Positions 31,872 through 42,273 of a DNA stretch of 64,000 bases are shown here, in pieces (position 1 is the first letter of the stretch; every line of letters begins with the position of its first letter). The translations under genes were made by a program, and so were the position numbers. The notes under the pieces are model-generated. The model ran no database searches. It saw nothing but the letters and a program-made list of their open reading frames with translations, and was not told the origin of the DNA. Source of the DNA: Nitzschia sp. DOCU1 (taxonomy: Eukaryota; Bacillariophyta; Bacillariophyceae; Bacillariales; Bacillariaceae); NCBI GenBank assembly GCA_951394045.1, contig OX595999.1, positions 1,302,001-1,366,000 of the forward strand. The letters are read 5' to 3'.

Positions 31872-33256
31872 GGCCAATGTCCGGCCACGTAGGTAGCTCA
31901 AGTGTAAGCCTTTGACAAAAAGACCTCAGAATCATCATAATTGAGCCATTTTGGCCGATTCTAAACTGTCAGAAAAGTGTAAGCCACCAACAGCCCACCA
32001 ATGGAATTGCCTCAAAAAAGTGTAAAACATCATTTAGAAAGTCATTATTTTCGGTTCTTGACGTCACTGAACCCAATGCCACGGTCCGATTCATGGTCAT
32101 ACGAGTCGACATGTTCGTATCAGTCGAAGAACTATCCACTCGCGACTGCAACTGCCTTCGGCCGTTGCCTCTCTATTTCCTTTGTAATGGTCCCCTATGC
32201 ACTTGGTGACCTATTCAACAATGAATCTATGTTCTTCTCGAGCTTTCTATTAGTATTATACGAGCAATCCTATAGTGTTCCAAAGAGGCCGCCAGAAGTT
32301 GATTGTTGCATTCGTGGTATCCTCTCAAAAGAAGAAATGACCGACGAGTTCAACAAGACAGTGGCGGGGCGGCAGCTTTGTTGAGGTAGCCACGAATAAT
32401 GAAGTGCATTGTAGCGTAATTATAGTGGTAGTGGCAGCTTGTAGATGAATTCAGAGCGATCCAAAGTTGATTGTAGCGTTTGTTGGCAGGGAAACAAACC
32501 ACCCACGAACATAATGATCGACGAGATGAAGCTACGCCGCGGCGGCTTCATAGAGGTGGAAGCGAGTAATGAAGTGTATTGTAGTGTAGTTCTAGTGGCG
32601 GTGGTAGCTTGTAGACGAATCAGCAGTGATTCAAAGTTGATTGTCGCATTCATTAGCAAGGAAACAAATGCCTGACGAGTTGAAAGTGGCGGTGGCGATG
32701 ACAGCTTCGTGTTGGGAGTATATTCACAGCAAAGGCCACAACAGGCGAATTGTAGAAATGCTGGGTGGTGAGCAGGTTGTCAAGTTTAAATGACAATGTT
32801 AGTGAAAGGCATGAATCAAAATACTTTGGTCTGCGATGGAATGCACTTACCTTGGTAATATTGAAGTAGTAATTAAATAATAACTATCAATCGAATAATA
32901 CTGCTGCTGCAACGACTGTATAGCGCCAATCAAGGAGTTTATATACATGGGGTGGTAGGAGGACAGCAGCAGTACTCGAGAAGTACTCGCAAAGAAAGTT
33001 TGACAGTGAAAGAATGGATTTTTGTGTTGCGCCATTGTCGCCGCTCGTCCGACCAATTTGGACCAATTCGACTTAATGGCAGGCAGCGCAAGCCAGCCAA
33101 TGATTGTCATCGTGGTAGGTCATCCCGTTAAAATATATCTCTTGTTATTGAGAATAGCGAATTATTGCCGTCCTTTTGTTCTTTGAATTTTTTCCTTTCT
33201 TTTTTCCCCTTTCTTCTTTATAAAATCTTAGCTACCTACGTGACCGGACATAAGCC
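31872..33256. repeat. Array unit 4, 1385 bp
   Basis: Copy of unit 1, preceded by spacer ATTCTC at 31866-31871. Confidence 0.92.
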
Positions 33257-33262
33257 ATTCTC

Positions 33263-34647
33263 GGCCAATGTCCGGCCACGTAGGTAGCTCAAGTGTAAGC
33301 CTTTGACAAAAAGACCTCAGAATCATCATAATTGAGCCATTTTGGCCGATTCTAAACTGTCAGAAAAGTGTAAGCCACCAACAGCCCACCAATGGAATTG
33401 CCTCAAAAAAGTGTAAAACATCATTTAGAAAGTCATTATTTTCGGTTCTTGACGTCACTGAACCCAATGCCACGGTCCGATTCATGGTCATACGAGTCGA
33501 CATGTTCGTATCAGTCGAAGAACTATCCACTCGCGACTGCAACTGCCTTCGGCCGTTGCCTCTCTATTTCCTTTGTAATGGTCCCCTATGCACTTGGTGA
33601 CCTATTCAACAATGAATCTATGTTCTTCTCGAGCTTTCTATTAGTATTATACGAGCAATCCTATAGTGTTCCAAAGAGGCCGCCAGAAGTTGATTGTTGC
33701 ATTCGTGGTATCCTCTCAAAAGAAGAAATGACCGACGAGTTCAACAAGACAGTGGCGGGGCGGCAGCTTTGTTGAGGTAGCCACGAATAATGAAGTGCAT
33801 TGTAGCGTAATTATAGTGGTAGTGGCAGCTTGTAGATGAATTCAGAGCGATCCAAAGTTGATTGTAGCGTTTGTTGGCAGGGAAACAAACCACCCACGAA
33901 CATAATGATCGACGAGATGAAGCTACGCCGCGGCGGCTTCATAGAGGTGGAAGCGAGTAATGAAGTGTATTGTAGTGTAGTTCTAGTGGCGGTGGTAGCT
34001 TGTAGACGAATCAGCAGTGATTCAAAGTTGATTGTCGCATTCATTAGCAAGGAAACAAATGCCTGACGAGTTGAAAGTGGCGGTGGCGATGACAGCTTCG
34101 TGTTGGGAGTATATTCACAGCAAAGGCCACAACAGGCGAATTGTAGAAATGCTGGGTGGTGAGCAGGTTGTCAAGTTTAAATGACAATGTTAGTGAAAGG
34201 CATGAATCAAAATACTTTGGTCTGCGATGGAATGCACTTACCTTGGTAATATTGAAGTAGTAATTAAATAATAACTATCAATCGAATAATACTGCTGCTG
34301 CAACGACTGTATAGCGCCAATCAAGGAGTTTATATACATGGGGTGGTAGGAGGACAGCAGCAGTACTCGAGAAGTACTCGCAAAGAAAGTTTGACAGTGA
34401 AAGAATGGATTTTTGTGTTGCGCCATTGTCGCCGCTCGTCCGACCAATTTGGACCAATTCGACTTAATGGCAGGCAGCGCAAGCCAGCCAATGATTGTCA
34501 TCGTGGTAGGTCATCCCGTTAAAATATATCTCTTGTTATTGAGAATAGCGAATTATTGCCGTCCTTTTGTTCTTTGAATTTTTTCCTTTCTTTTTTCCCC
34601 TTTCTTCTTTATAAAATCTTAGCTACCTACGTGACCGGACATAAGCC
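33263..34647. repeat. Array unit 5, 1385 bp
   Basis: Copy of unit 1, preceded by spacer ATTCTC at 33257-33262. Confidence 0.92.
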
Positions 34648-34653
34648 ATTCTC

Positions 34654-36038
34654 GGCCAATGTCCGGCCACGTAGGTAGCTCAAGTGTAAGCCTTTGACAA
34701 AAAGACCTCAGAATCATCATAATTGAGCCATTTTGGCCGATTCTAAACTGTCAGAAAAGTGTAAGCCACCAACAGCCCACCAATGGAATTGCCTCAAAAA
34801 AGTGTAAAACATCATTTAGAAAGTCATTATTTTCGGTTCTTGACGTCACTGAACCCAATGCCACGGTCCGATTCATGGTCATACGAGTCGACATGTTCGT
34901 ATCAGTCGAAGAACTATCCACTCGCGACTGCAACTGCCTTCGGCCGTTGCCTCTCTATTTCCTTTGTAATGGTCCCCTATGCACTTGGTGACCTATTCAA
35001 CAATGAATCTATGTTCTTCTCGAGCTTTCTATTAGTATTATACGAGCAATCCTATAGTGTTCCAAAGAGGCCGCCAGAAGTTGATTGTTGCATTCGTGGT
35101 ATCCTCTCAAAAGAAGAAATGACCGACGAGTTCAACAAGACAGTGGCGGGGCGGCAGCTTTGTTGAGGTAGCCACGAATAATGAAGTGCATTGTAGCGTA
35201 ATTATAGTGGTAGTGGCAGCTTGTAGATGAATTCAGAGCGATCCAAAGTTGATTGTAGCGTTTGTTGGCAGGGAAACAAACCACCCACGAACATAATGAT
35301 CGACGAGATGAAGCTACGCCGCGGCGGCTTCATAGAGGTGGAAGCGAGTAATGAAGTGTATTGTAGTGTAGTTCTAGTGGCGGTGGTAGCTTGTAGACGA
35401 ATCAGCAGTGATTCAAAGTTGATTGTCGCATTCATTAGCAAGGAAACAAATGCCTGACGAGTTGAAAGTGGCGGTGGCGATGACAGCTTCGTGTTGGGAG
35501 TATATTCACAGCAAAGGCCACAACAGGCGAATTGTAGAAATGCTGGGTGGTGAGCAGGTTGTCAAGTTTAAATGACAATGTTAGTGAAAGGCATGAATCA
35601 AAATACTTTGGTCTGCGATGGAATGCACTTACCTTGGTAATATTGAAGTAGTAATTAAATAATAACTATCAATCGAATAATACTGCTGCTGCAACGACTG
35701 TATAGCGCCAATCAAGGAGTTTATATACATGGGGTGGTAGGAGGACAGCAGCAGTACTCGAGAAGTACTCGCAAAGAAAGTTTGACAGTGAAAGAATGGA
35801 TTTTTGTGTTGCGCCATTGTCGCCGCTCGTCCGACCAATTTGGACCAATTCGACTTAATGGCAGGCAGCGCAAGCCAGCCAATGATTGTCATCGTGGTAG
35901 GTCATCCCGTTAAAATATATCTCTTGTTATTGAGAATAGCGAATTATTGCCGTCCTTTTGTTCTTTGAATTTTTTCCTTTCTTTTTTCCCCTTTCTTCTT
36001 TATAAAATCTTAGCTACCTACGTGACCGGACATAAGCC
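34654..36038. repeat. Array unit 6, 1385 bp
   Basis: Last copy, preceded by spacer ATTCTC at 34648-34653. Its right TIR ends at 36038 and is followed by the target duplication AGTAAATA instead of ATTCTC. Confidence 0.92.
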
Positions 36039-36046
36039 AGTAAATA

Positions 36047-37370
36047 GGGTTATTTTTTTAATTTTTTTAGATTTCTCGCACGGAAGAATCGAATCAATCG
36101 GCGCGAAAACGAAGAATGGATTCATTCGATTCCACAGGGCTCAAGTACTCTACCCGAGAGGCGAATGCTACGGAAGCACTTAATTTAAACTTGTTGGTCA
36201 TGCAAGGAAAGCCATCGAACTACGATATCATTCCGATTTTTAAAGTGTTGCACCAGTCAAAAACAAATCTAGCAGTACTAGCTACTTTACTGAAAGAGGA
36301 GCTAGCTCAGCTAGTTGTCATGCTTCTTCGTGCTGGTCCTCCTCGCTGCCACCTCCGCCTGCCGTGGTGTTTTCTTATTTCTTGCAGCGTCAATTATTTA
36401 TTCTACTATTAAATCAGCGAAAAGTGCGCCATGGTGCTATCCATTTAGCAGCCACCTGAACGATAGGAGAGGAGGGATCTCGCCAATCGTCGCCGGAACA
36501 TTGTGCTACTAGAATAGCTCCTTGCTGCTCTTCTTAGCTCGAAGTTGTTAATAGTAGTGTGATACTCTGGTAGAGTAGTACTCTACTAGTACTCTTGTAA
36601 TATGTCGTCGCTTTCTTGCCTATGCCCACCACCTGACTGATGCTGGTGGAGGACGGAGGCAGCAGCAACCAGCTATCAGAGAGAAAGCGGATGGAGCGGT
36701 GCAGTCATTTGCGAATACCTCTCTACTCTACTACCGAGAGGAAGTCTACGGGGTGGTAGCCTCTCGTGTCGTCGTTCATCCAACAACAGATGCCGTTTCC
36801 TTTCATTCCAGCTGCACTTCTGCTGAACAGTGGCTGGAGTCTACAAACAGTTATCCTCTCCGATGCCATCGGACGGAAAGTGCCGATGACGTGATCGCGA
36901 GAAGGACGGCGTTTGGGAGAAAGCGTAGTGCAACGACATATTTCTCCGATAATCCTCTTTGGGCACGCGCGGTGGCAGATGGCCGTGCTCGGACGACTGT
37001 TGGTGGTGGTGCCATGCCACCAACGTTCATTGGGTACACGTCGTCGGCAGCAGCAAAACGCGAGCAGAACAGCTCTTGGAATGCCGAGCTTCATCGATTT
37101 TGCCGTTGCACACAAGCCAAGATAAAACTCCGAAATAGCACGGTGCTTCGAATTCTCACATGTATTTAAATATGCCTTCGGACCTTAATTACACTAATGC
37201 AAAGCGCGCGCAAATCTCCAAATTCTCGGTTCATTGTGTCGTGGTTTCCTCACCCTCCGATGCTCCGATGTGCAATCGTGCAAGATTAGAGATAGGATGG
37301 AAATCTAAAAGCGTCATTTTTCATACCAGCCGACATCCTGCGATACCCCCAAAGCAATCCTGCAACAACC
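36047..37370. other. No supported gene; contains a dispersed repeat
   Basis: Only frames without domains occur here; the longest, 36699-37169 on the plus strand, overlaps several antisense frames of similar length. At about 36403-36487 lies a copy of a short dispersed repeat also present inverted at 48360-48438. The last ~200 bp are presumed promoter of the 12-Cys gene at 37371. Confidence 0.5.
36403..36487. repeat. Dispersed repeat, copy 1
   Basis: CTACTATTAAATCAGCGAAA through CTATCCATTTAGCAGC to ATCTCGCCAA matches the reverse complement of 48360-48438 with scattered substitutions and a small indel. Element type unknown. Confidence 0.6.
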
Positions 37371-38054
37371 ATGCTTTTTCGAAGCTTTTTTCTTCTATCA
37401 TTGGCGCTAATACCCTCAACATTGGGCCACAACGAGGATTTGAAGCACGATGGCAACTTTGTGATCAGTGAAGAATTCAGCGTGCAGCATGCCAACGAAG
37501 AGGACGGTCACCACTTTCTTCGTCGCCATCTCCAAACCTGCACAACCAACGAAATCAATGTCTATGCCTGCAGAGGGGCTGGAGGAGGTGACTCCGATCC
37601 TTGTAAGGATAGCGACGCGACGTGTCCTGGGGAATTCCCTGACGGCTATCCGTGCAGTTGCGGCACATGTTCATACTGTCAGGTTCGCACAGCAAATGCC
37701 ATTCTGTGCCAAGTGACGGGGGCTAGAAGTACTTTCGTTGCTTTGGGTGGTACAATGACGACTTGCGAGTGTACCGATGTGGGAGGCGGACAAGCCAGTC
37801 AAACCTGCTATCAGCCCTCTCCACCACCCATCCCTCTGCCCACTTTTTCCCCGGTACCCGCCGTCACACAACCTCCTATTCCTACGCCAGCGCCATCGAT
37901 TAACTTAAACGTAAGAGTGCCTGACGCTGCGCTTCCAGCGGAGCAACCTGGTAGTCTACCGGCCGAACCGGCTTTTCCTGTGAACGTTCCCAAAACGTCG
38001 TTGAGGGATGAACTTAAGCTGTATACTCGGGTAAGAAACTCGGACATGCCCTAG
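37371..38054 (+). CDS. Secreted 12-Cys protein, family member 9, inverted (227 aa)
   Basis: Signal peptide MLFRSFFLLSLALIPSTLG, then HFLRRHLQT and twelve cysteines. The loop between Cys6 and Cys7 is shortened to two residues (CSCGTCSYC). A linker with INLNVRVPDAALPAEQPGSLP matches members 7 and 8, and the tail is LRDELKLYTRVRNSDMP. It lies on the opposite strand to the other eight, on the far side of the six-copy array. The mixture of member 3/4-like and member 7/8-like segments suggests recombination. Confidence 0.82.
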   Translation: MLFRSFFLLSLALIPSTLGHNEDLKHDGNFVISEEFSVQHANEEDGHHFLRRHLQTCTTNEINVYACRGAGGGDSDPCKDSDATCPGEFPDGYPCSCGTCSYCQVRTANAILCQVTGARSTFVALGGTMTTCECTDVGGGQASQTCYQPSPPPIPLPTFSPVPAVTQPPIPTPAPSINLNVRVPDAALPAEQPGSLPAEPAFPVNVPKTSLRDELKLYTRVRNSDMP

Positions 38055-38584
38055 AGAATGAGATCAATTGGATTTCTTATAAATAGAAAATAGATATAAG
38101 CCTAGACCGGAGTCTTTGAATTCTTGAGATGACCGTACCAAAACTTTGCTATCCAGCAGCTCCTGTTGTGTGCCAATTTCTGTCCATCGATAAAGAAGTA
38201 AACGACGCGACTCCAATATCGTGCCGCTGTTGTCTTGCTTTTCAGGAGCCATGGACAGATTTTCTAAAGATAGAGAGTCGGCAAGCCGAAATTCCATCGA
38301 TTTCGAATCGGCCGATCGTCTTTCCCCGCGCGTGCGCCGGTTGCCGTAGCATACGGGCGACGTAGCTCGCGAGGGATCACGCGTCTGTCGACTTTGTGTG
38401 GCATCTACATTCGTAGGTCATTAAGATCTAATCCACAACTACACCTGCTTCGGACAACGTTTTCTTGTGAAGACGTGTGCTAGTTGTTGTCCCGTCCCTT
38501 GGGGTATACGGTAGCTCTCGACGCTTATTCATTCCTTTGAGTGGGTTGGAGCTGACGGGGTTCTTTAAACTCAGTAGAAACATC
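38055..38584. promoter_or_regulatory. Intergenic region with presumed oxidoreductase promoter
   Basis: The first ~60 bp are a 3' flank related to those of members 7 and 8 (AATAGAAAATAGATATAAGC). The rest has no supported gene. The downstream frame is open back to 38477, but without an ATG before 38585. Confidence 0.4.
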
Positions 38585-39958
38585 ATGCCGACCGACACCG
38601 ACAACTGCAACTACGATGTGATTGTAATTGGTGCTGGTGTTGCCGGGGCATCGATCGTCCATCATTTACTGCAAGAGGGTCTCTACTGTCCCACGAATAC
38701 TCAAGGTGATAATGACGGTGCACCCATTCGTTCGATTCTGGTCGTCGATGCGGGCCCAGCCCCAGGCGAAGGCTGTGACGACCGCAAAAGTGGCAGTGCC
38801 ACCATGAATCATCAACCCATCTCGATTATCAAAATGATGACTCAAGTCTTTGCCTGCAATTCGAGTGAATTCATAAAACATCATGGCATGGAAGGAGCTC
38901 GACGATATTTACAAGCCACCAAAGAAGGACTGGCACTTCAAAAGTCCATTGCCAAATCTTTGACGTCGTCAAACGACCAACCCAATATTTTGAATGAGCT
39001 GGGTTCCTACTATGTTTGCCCTGCCGATCAAAGAGAGGAACTCAAGGCGGAATATGAATTCTTTCAATCCTTGGGTAAATGTTGTGAAGGTTTGGAATTT
39101 TTGGAAGATATCACTAGCGTGCCGGGTGCGAGCCCGGATTTTCCGTGTGCCATTTACTTTCCCCAGGATGCCGTGATTGATTCCGCCGAATATTCCAAAC
39201 GAATTTTGGTGGCAGCGGTAGCTACAGGAAAAGTCACGTTACGATGCAACAGTCGAGTAACACGGATCGTTACTCATCCGACCGATACTACGAATGGAGA
39301 GCAACCATCCCGCGCTAGCGTTATAGTGGAAGGACCTTCTGGCAAGGAGACTTTTTCCGCCCGCCATGGTGTCGTGGTAGCTACAGGTGGTGTGGATACC
39401 TTTCCCGAATGGTTGCATGGAATTGTGCAACCCTGCTATTCCTATTTGGCCCATGTTCCCATCGACAACAATCCCGTTCAAGAATCGGCCAATTTTTTCA
39501 CGTGGGGATTTTCGCATGATTGGTGCTTTACTCAAGGTCACGTTCGTGTTTCGGGAGAAGACCATTTTTCAGCCTTCAAGGCTCCTTGTGTAGAAGAACG
39601 ATGTGGTCGAATGATTGATTGGACAAGGGAACGATACCAGTGTACTCCGCTGGAACTTGGGTCGCCGGTTCGAACGAGTATTCCACAGCAACATGGCATT
39701 TATTCGGAAACTTCAGACCATGCACCCGTGGTAGGAACATTGCACGATGGATCACCGATCTGTTTTGTCATGGGATGCAATGCCTGGGGACAAGCGGTCT
39801 TGTCGTATTGTGCGAGTTTGGTGCCGGGGGTATTGGGGTTTTGTAAACAAGAAAATGGCACCACCGGGAAGAATTGTCTATCCGAGTCGCAACGAGATGC
39901 TTTGCGATTGTTTACGATTCGAAGGTTTAGTGAGCTCCCGCAGTTGCGGAAAAAGTAA
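38585..39958 (+). CDS. FAD-dependent oxidoreductase, D-amino-acid-oxidase superfamily (457 aa)
   Basis: The N-terminus YDVIVIGAGVAGASIVHHLL carries the Rossmann FAD-binding GxGxxG (G16, G18, G21) after a beta strand. HGVVVATGGVD in the middle and a C-terminal block with SDHAPVVGTLHDG and GCNAWGQAVLSYCASL match the layout of glycine/D-amino-acid oxidases (Pfam DAO). Family members oxidise amines or amino acids, reducing FAD and usually producing peroxide; the substrate here cannot be told. The start is the first ATG of the frame. No obvious targeting peptide precedes the FAD motif. Single exon. It may be an ordinary metabolic gene outside the duplicated clusters. Confidence 0.85.
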   Translation: MPTDTDNCNYDVIVIGAGVAGASIVHHLLQEGLYCPTNTQGDNDGAPIRSILVVDAGPAPGEGCDDRKSGSATMNHQPISIIKMMTQVFACNSSEFIKHHGMEGARRYLQATKEGLALQKSIAKSLTSSNDQPNILNELGSYYVCPADQREELKAEYEFFQSLGKCCEGLEFLEDITSVPGASPDFPCAIYFPQDAVIDSAEYSKRILVAAVATGKVTLRCNSRVTRIVTHPTDTTNGEQPSRASVIVEGPSGKETFSARHGVVVATGGVDTFPEWLHGIVQPCYSYLAHVPIDNNPVQESANFFTWGFSHDWCFTQGHVRVSGEDHFSAFKAPCVEERCGRMIDWTRERYQCTPLELGSPVRTSIPQQHGIYSETSDHAPVVGTLHDGSPICFVMGCNAWGQAVLSYCASLVPGVLGFCKQENGTTGKNCLSESQRDALRLFTIRRFSELPQLRKK

Positions 39959-40184
39959 CAATTGCACTGACTGATGTCGAGAGAGAAGTACCGGCAGACT
40001 CGTCGTCTCGGCCGACGTTCCTATCAGAGGCCGGCTAGTTCTGGACTGGTATATTTTGAATTATAATCACAAGAAGGGAAGGTCATACAATTATTCTAGA
40101 GTAAATAGATTAGAAAGAGCCGACTGCAAATGAATAGTCGCGCCTTGGAAATGTAAAGTCCCTCACAGAGAAAAAATAAACACT

Positions 40185-41018
40185 CTACTCGGTGGTAAGT
40201 TCGGGGTTCTCGGCTTCATTCTTGATCAGTCCAAAAGGAGACAGAAATTTGATGAGAATCGGCTTGAGGACACCTTCTGACTTGTTAGCAGCGTTCATGG
40301 CAACGCTGACCACTGCCTCAATGGCAGGATTAATAACATCGTGGTCCAACTTGCCAAGCTGCGGCTTGATTTGATTGTCTAGGCCTTCGAAGTCAGTTCC
40401 CAAGGCTACCTTGACAGCCTTGCCCACCACAGCTTCGGTGATTCCAAGGCCGATGGACACAACAGGGACGCCCTTGCCCCAGGCCCAGATGTCCTTGGCT
40501 TTTTCATAGACGTGTTCAGCCACGTCCATTCCTTTGGCTTCGGCTTCCGGAACATTCGTTACGGGAGCCGTGTTGGCCTTCTTGGAGCGCTTGGAGGAGG
40601 AAGTTGCAGACATGTTGCTGTTTGTTGGTGTTTTTCTTCGAAAGATGGAAAAGAACGTATCGTCGTCTTCGTTGTCGTTATCTGTAAGGGGAAATTCATC
40701 AATATCGTCAGAAAATTCGGCACACGAATGAAAGTCGTCGGTCAATGCACTCCTGATGGAAGCCCCCGAAGGCGATCGCCTCGGTTGCAAAGAGCCAAAC
40801 GAATACTTGTGGGCGTGCCGTAGTTTGGACGAGAGGGCGTCCGCGCTGATCTTGGAGGTGGCAAGACCTGCCAAGAACAACGACTCGGCGCCACCTGCCG
40901 GTGACAGTGGCGGCTGAGCTTCAGAGGGAGAGGAATCGTCTTGATCCTCCTCGAAACTCTCCAATTCAGTGATTATCGTATCTCGAATCATAATGCCACC
41001 ACCACCCAGTTGATTCAT
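40185..41018 (-). CDS. Hypothetical protein, possible perilipin-like lipid-droplet protein (277 aa)
   Basis: The first ~145 residues are acidic, Ser/Pro-rich and probably disordered (FEEDQDDSSPSEAQPP). From about residue 160 an amphipathic region AEHVYEKAKDIWAWGKGVPV runs into a hydrophobic stretch and then LDNQIKPQLGKLDHDVINPA. The pattern of paired Leu-Asp and Pro phrases recalls perilipin/PAT-type lipid-droplet coats, but the resemblance is weak. There is no signal peptide and no clean transmembrane helix. It is convergent with the oxidoreductase upstream; the gap of about 225 bp contains both 3' ends. Confidence 0.6.
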   Translation of the reverse strand: MNQLGGGGIMIRDTIITELESFEEDQDDSSPSEAQPPLSPAGGAESLFLAGLATSKISADALSSKLRHAHKYSFGSLQPRRSPSGASIRSALTDDFHSCAEFSDDIDEFPLTDNDNEDDDTFFSIFRRKTPTNSNMSATSSSKRSKKANTAPVTNVPEAEAKGMDVAEHVYEKAKDIWAWGKGVPVVSIGLGITEAVVGKAVKVALGTDFEGLDNQIKPQLGKLDHDVINPAIEAVVSVAMNAANKSEGVLKPILIKFLSPFGLIKNEAENPELTTE

Positions 41019-42273
41019 TCACGCAATTACACTGCAAACTCTTTCAAAAGATACCACAAGACAAGCGGGGGCAACACATGAGGGTACTAAATTTGGAAGT
41101 GACGCAAAAGGGGTGAGGACCTTGTCATCATCATCGTACAACGAGAAGCGACGCATGCAAACAACAGGCGACGACGCGGCGAATTTTTGGTGGATCATCT
41201 GATTCGCAGGAATCGAATGTGACGTGTCGTCCTGCCAATGCTTAATTAAAAAATTCGAAGACTCATTGATTGGAGCATTCATGGCTAAAAAAGTCGCCAA
41301 AACCCGAAGACAGCGATTTGCATTCGAGGTCGACGGAAAAAGCAAATCGACCATGGAAACGATGCCGCCAGGAAGAAATGAGTCCATGTGGCAATGGCAA
41401 AAGATCTACTCCATCGTAGCCATGTAATGTTCAGAGCAATACTGATCCAGTAATTGAACGATCGGTGCGAAAACGAGTCGTTTGGAACTAACAAAAAGAC
41501 ACAAGCCGATTCTTCTTTCGATGCCACAAGAAGACGAACATCTCATGCCCTCTTCACCACGCTTTCTGTAACAGCAGCATTGGTGGCATTTGTATCTCTG
41601 CTGTAACACATTCCAGACAATATATTTGCAATGACAGGATGCCGTTTCTTACCTTACTTAATTTCCAAAAGGGAAATGGTTTTACGCTTCGTATCAGTGG
41701 ATGATTTTTGGATGCCTCTTCTTGCGGGTGGTGCTGGTTTGGCTGGGATGATGACGACGATGATGGGAACTCCATTGGGCTCGTTCCGTTCGTGCTTTCG
41801 ATCGATTTGTGGGCACCTCTGGCGTGGCTGGCCGGCCTGGCGCAAGAGAGAATCCTTTTTGGTGAGCGCCGGCGCTGGACCAATCAAACGCGAGAATCGC
41901 GTTGGAAGGTGCCGTGGCGCGCCAGGCGGATTCACGCCGGCAGGGCTGTACTCTACCACAAAACGCAACATCCCCATCACGTCCATTCTTCTTGTCCCGA
42001 ACCATGACACACAATAACATTCAACGAGAGAAAAGAAGAGCGTCATCCATCGACGGTATCATTCTTGTCTCGACAAATACGTAACGGATCGTGCAGCAGA
42101 CGAGAAGTCAGCGATGCAAGGCAAAAGATGACGATGAAGTCTTCGTAACATCTTTGTCATCATCGATAGACATGCTTCGTTCGGAGAAAAGTCAGCTCAT
42201 ATTATATTGCGTTTGTCTGATTATGCTACTCTTCTGCCCCGTGTGCAAAAGGACAAAGCACGCAACGCTATGT
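41019..42273. other. No supported gene
   Basis: GC-rich sequence around 41690-42020 leaves several overlapping frames of 60-130 codons open on both strands. None has a recognisable domain, and the competing frames argue against any one of them. The region includes the promoter of the 277-aa gene and the 3' end of the kinase gene. Confidence 0.45.

Larger units (their letters stand above)
27691..36046. mobile_element. Concatemer of six TIR elements inside one 8-bp target duplication
   Basis: Six head-to-tail units of 1385 bp each are joined by five identical 6-bp spacers (ATTCTC), giving a period of exactly 1391 bp and an array of 8340 bp (27699-36038). Each unit ends in imperfect 27-bp inverted repeats (24 of 27 matching) that begin GGCCAATGTCCGG on the left and, read inward, GGCTTATGTCCGG on the right. 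The 8-bp direct repeat AGTAAATA occurs only at the outer borders (27691-27698 and 36039-36046). No transposase is encoded. The unit looks like a non-autonomous DNA transposon; 8-bp duplications occur in hAT, some Mutator-like and Merlin elements, and the GG start disfavours hAT. Confidence 0.93.

Noticed and set aside
27828..35892. Frames of 60-127 codons repeated in every array unit as genes
   Set aside because: They overlap each other on both strands and lack domains and signals. They are conserved only because the DNA copies are recent.
27699..36038. The regular array as a CRISPR array or classical satellite
   Set aside because: Units are 1385 bp with transposon-like inverted ends, not short repeats with variable spacers. 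A target duplication flanks the whole block, which a plain satellite would not have.
36699..37169. 156-codon plus-strand frame between the array and the 12-Cys gene
   Set aside because: Several antisense frames of similar size cover the same DNA, and there is no domain, signal peptide or paralogue.
41554..42046. Possible small Pro/Arg-rich gene on either strand
   Set aside because: GC-rich sequence leaves five or six frames open together. None has a convincing start or domain.
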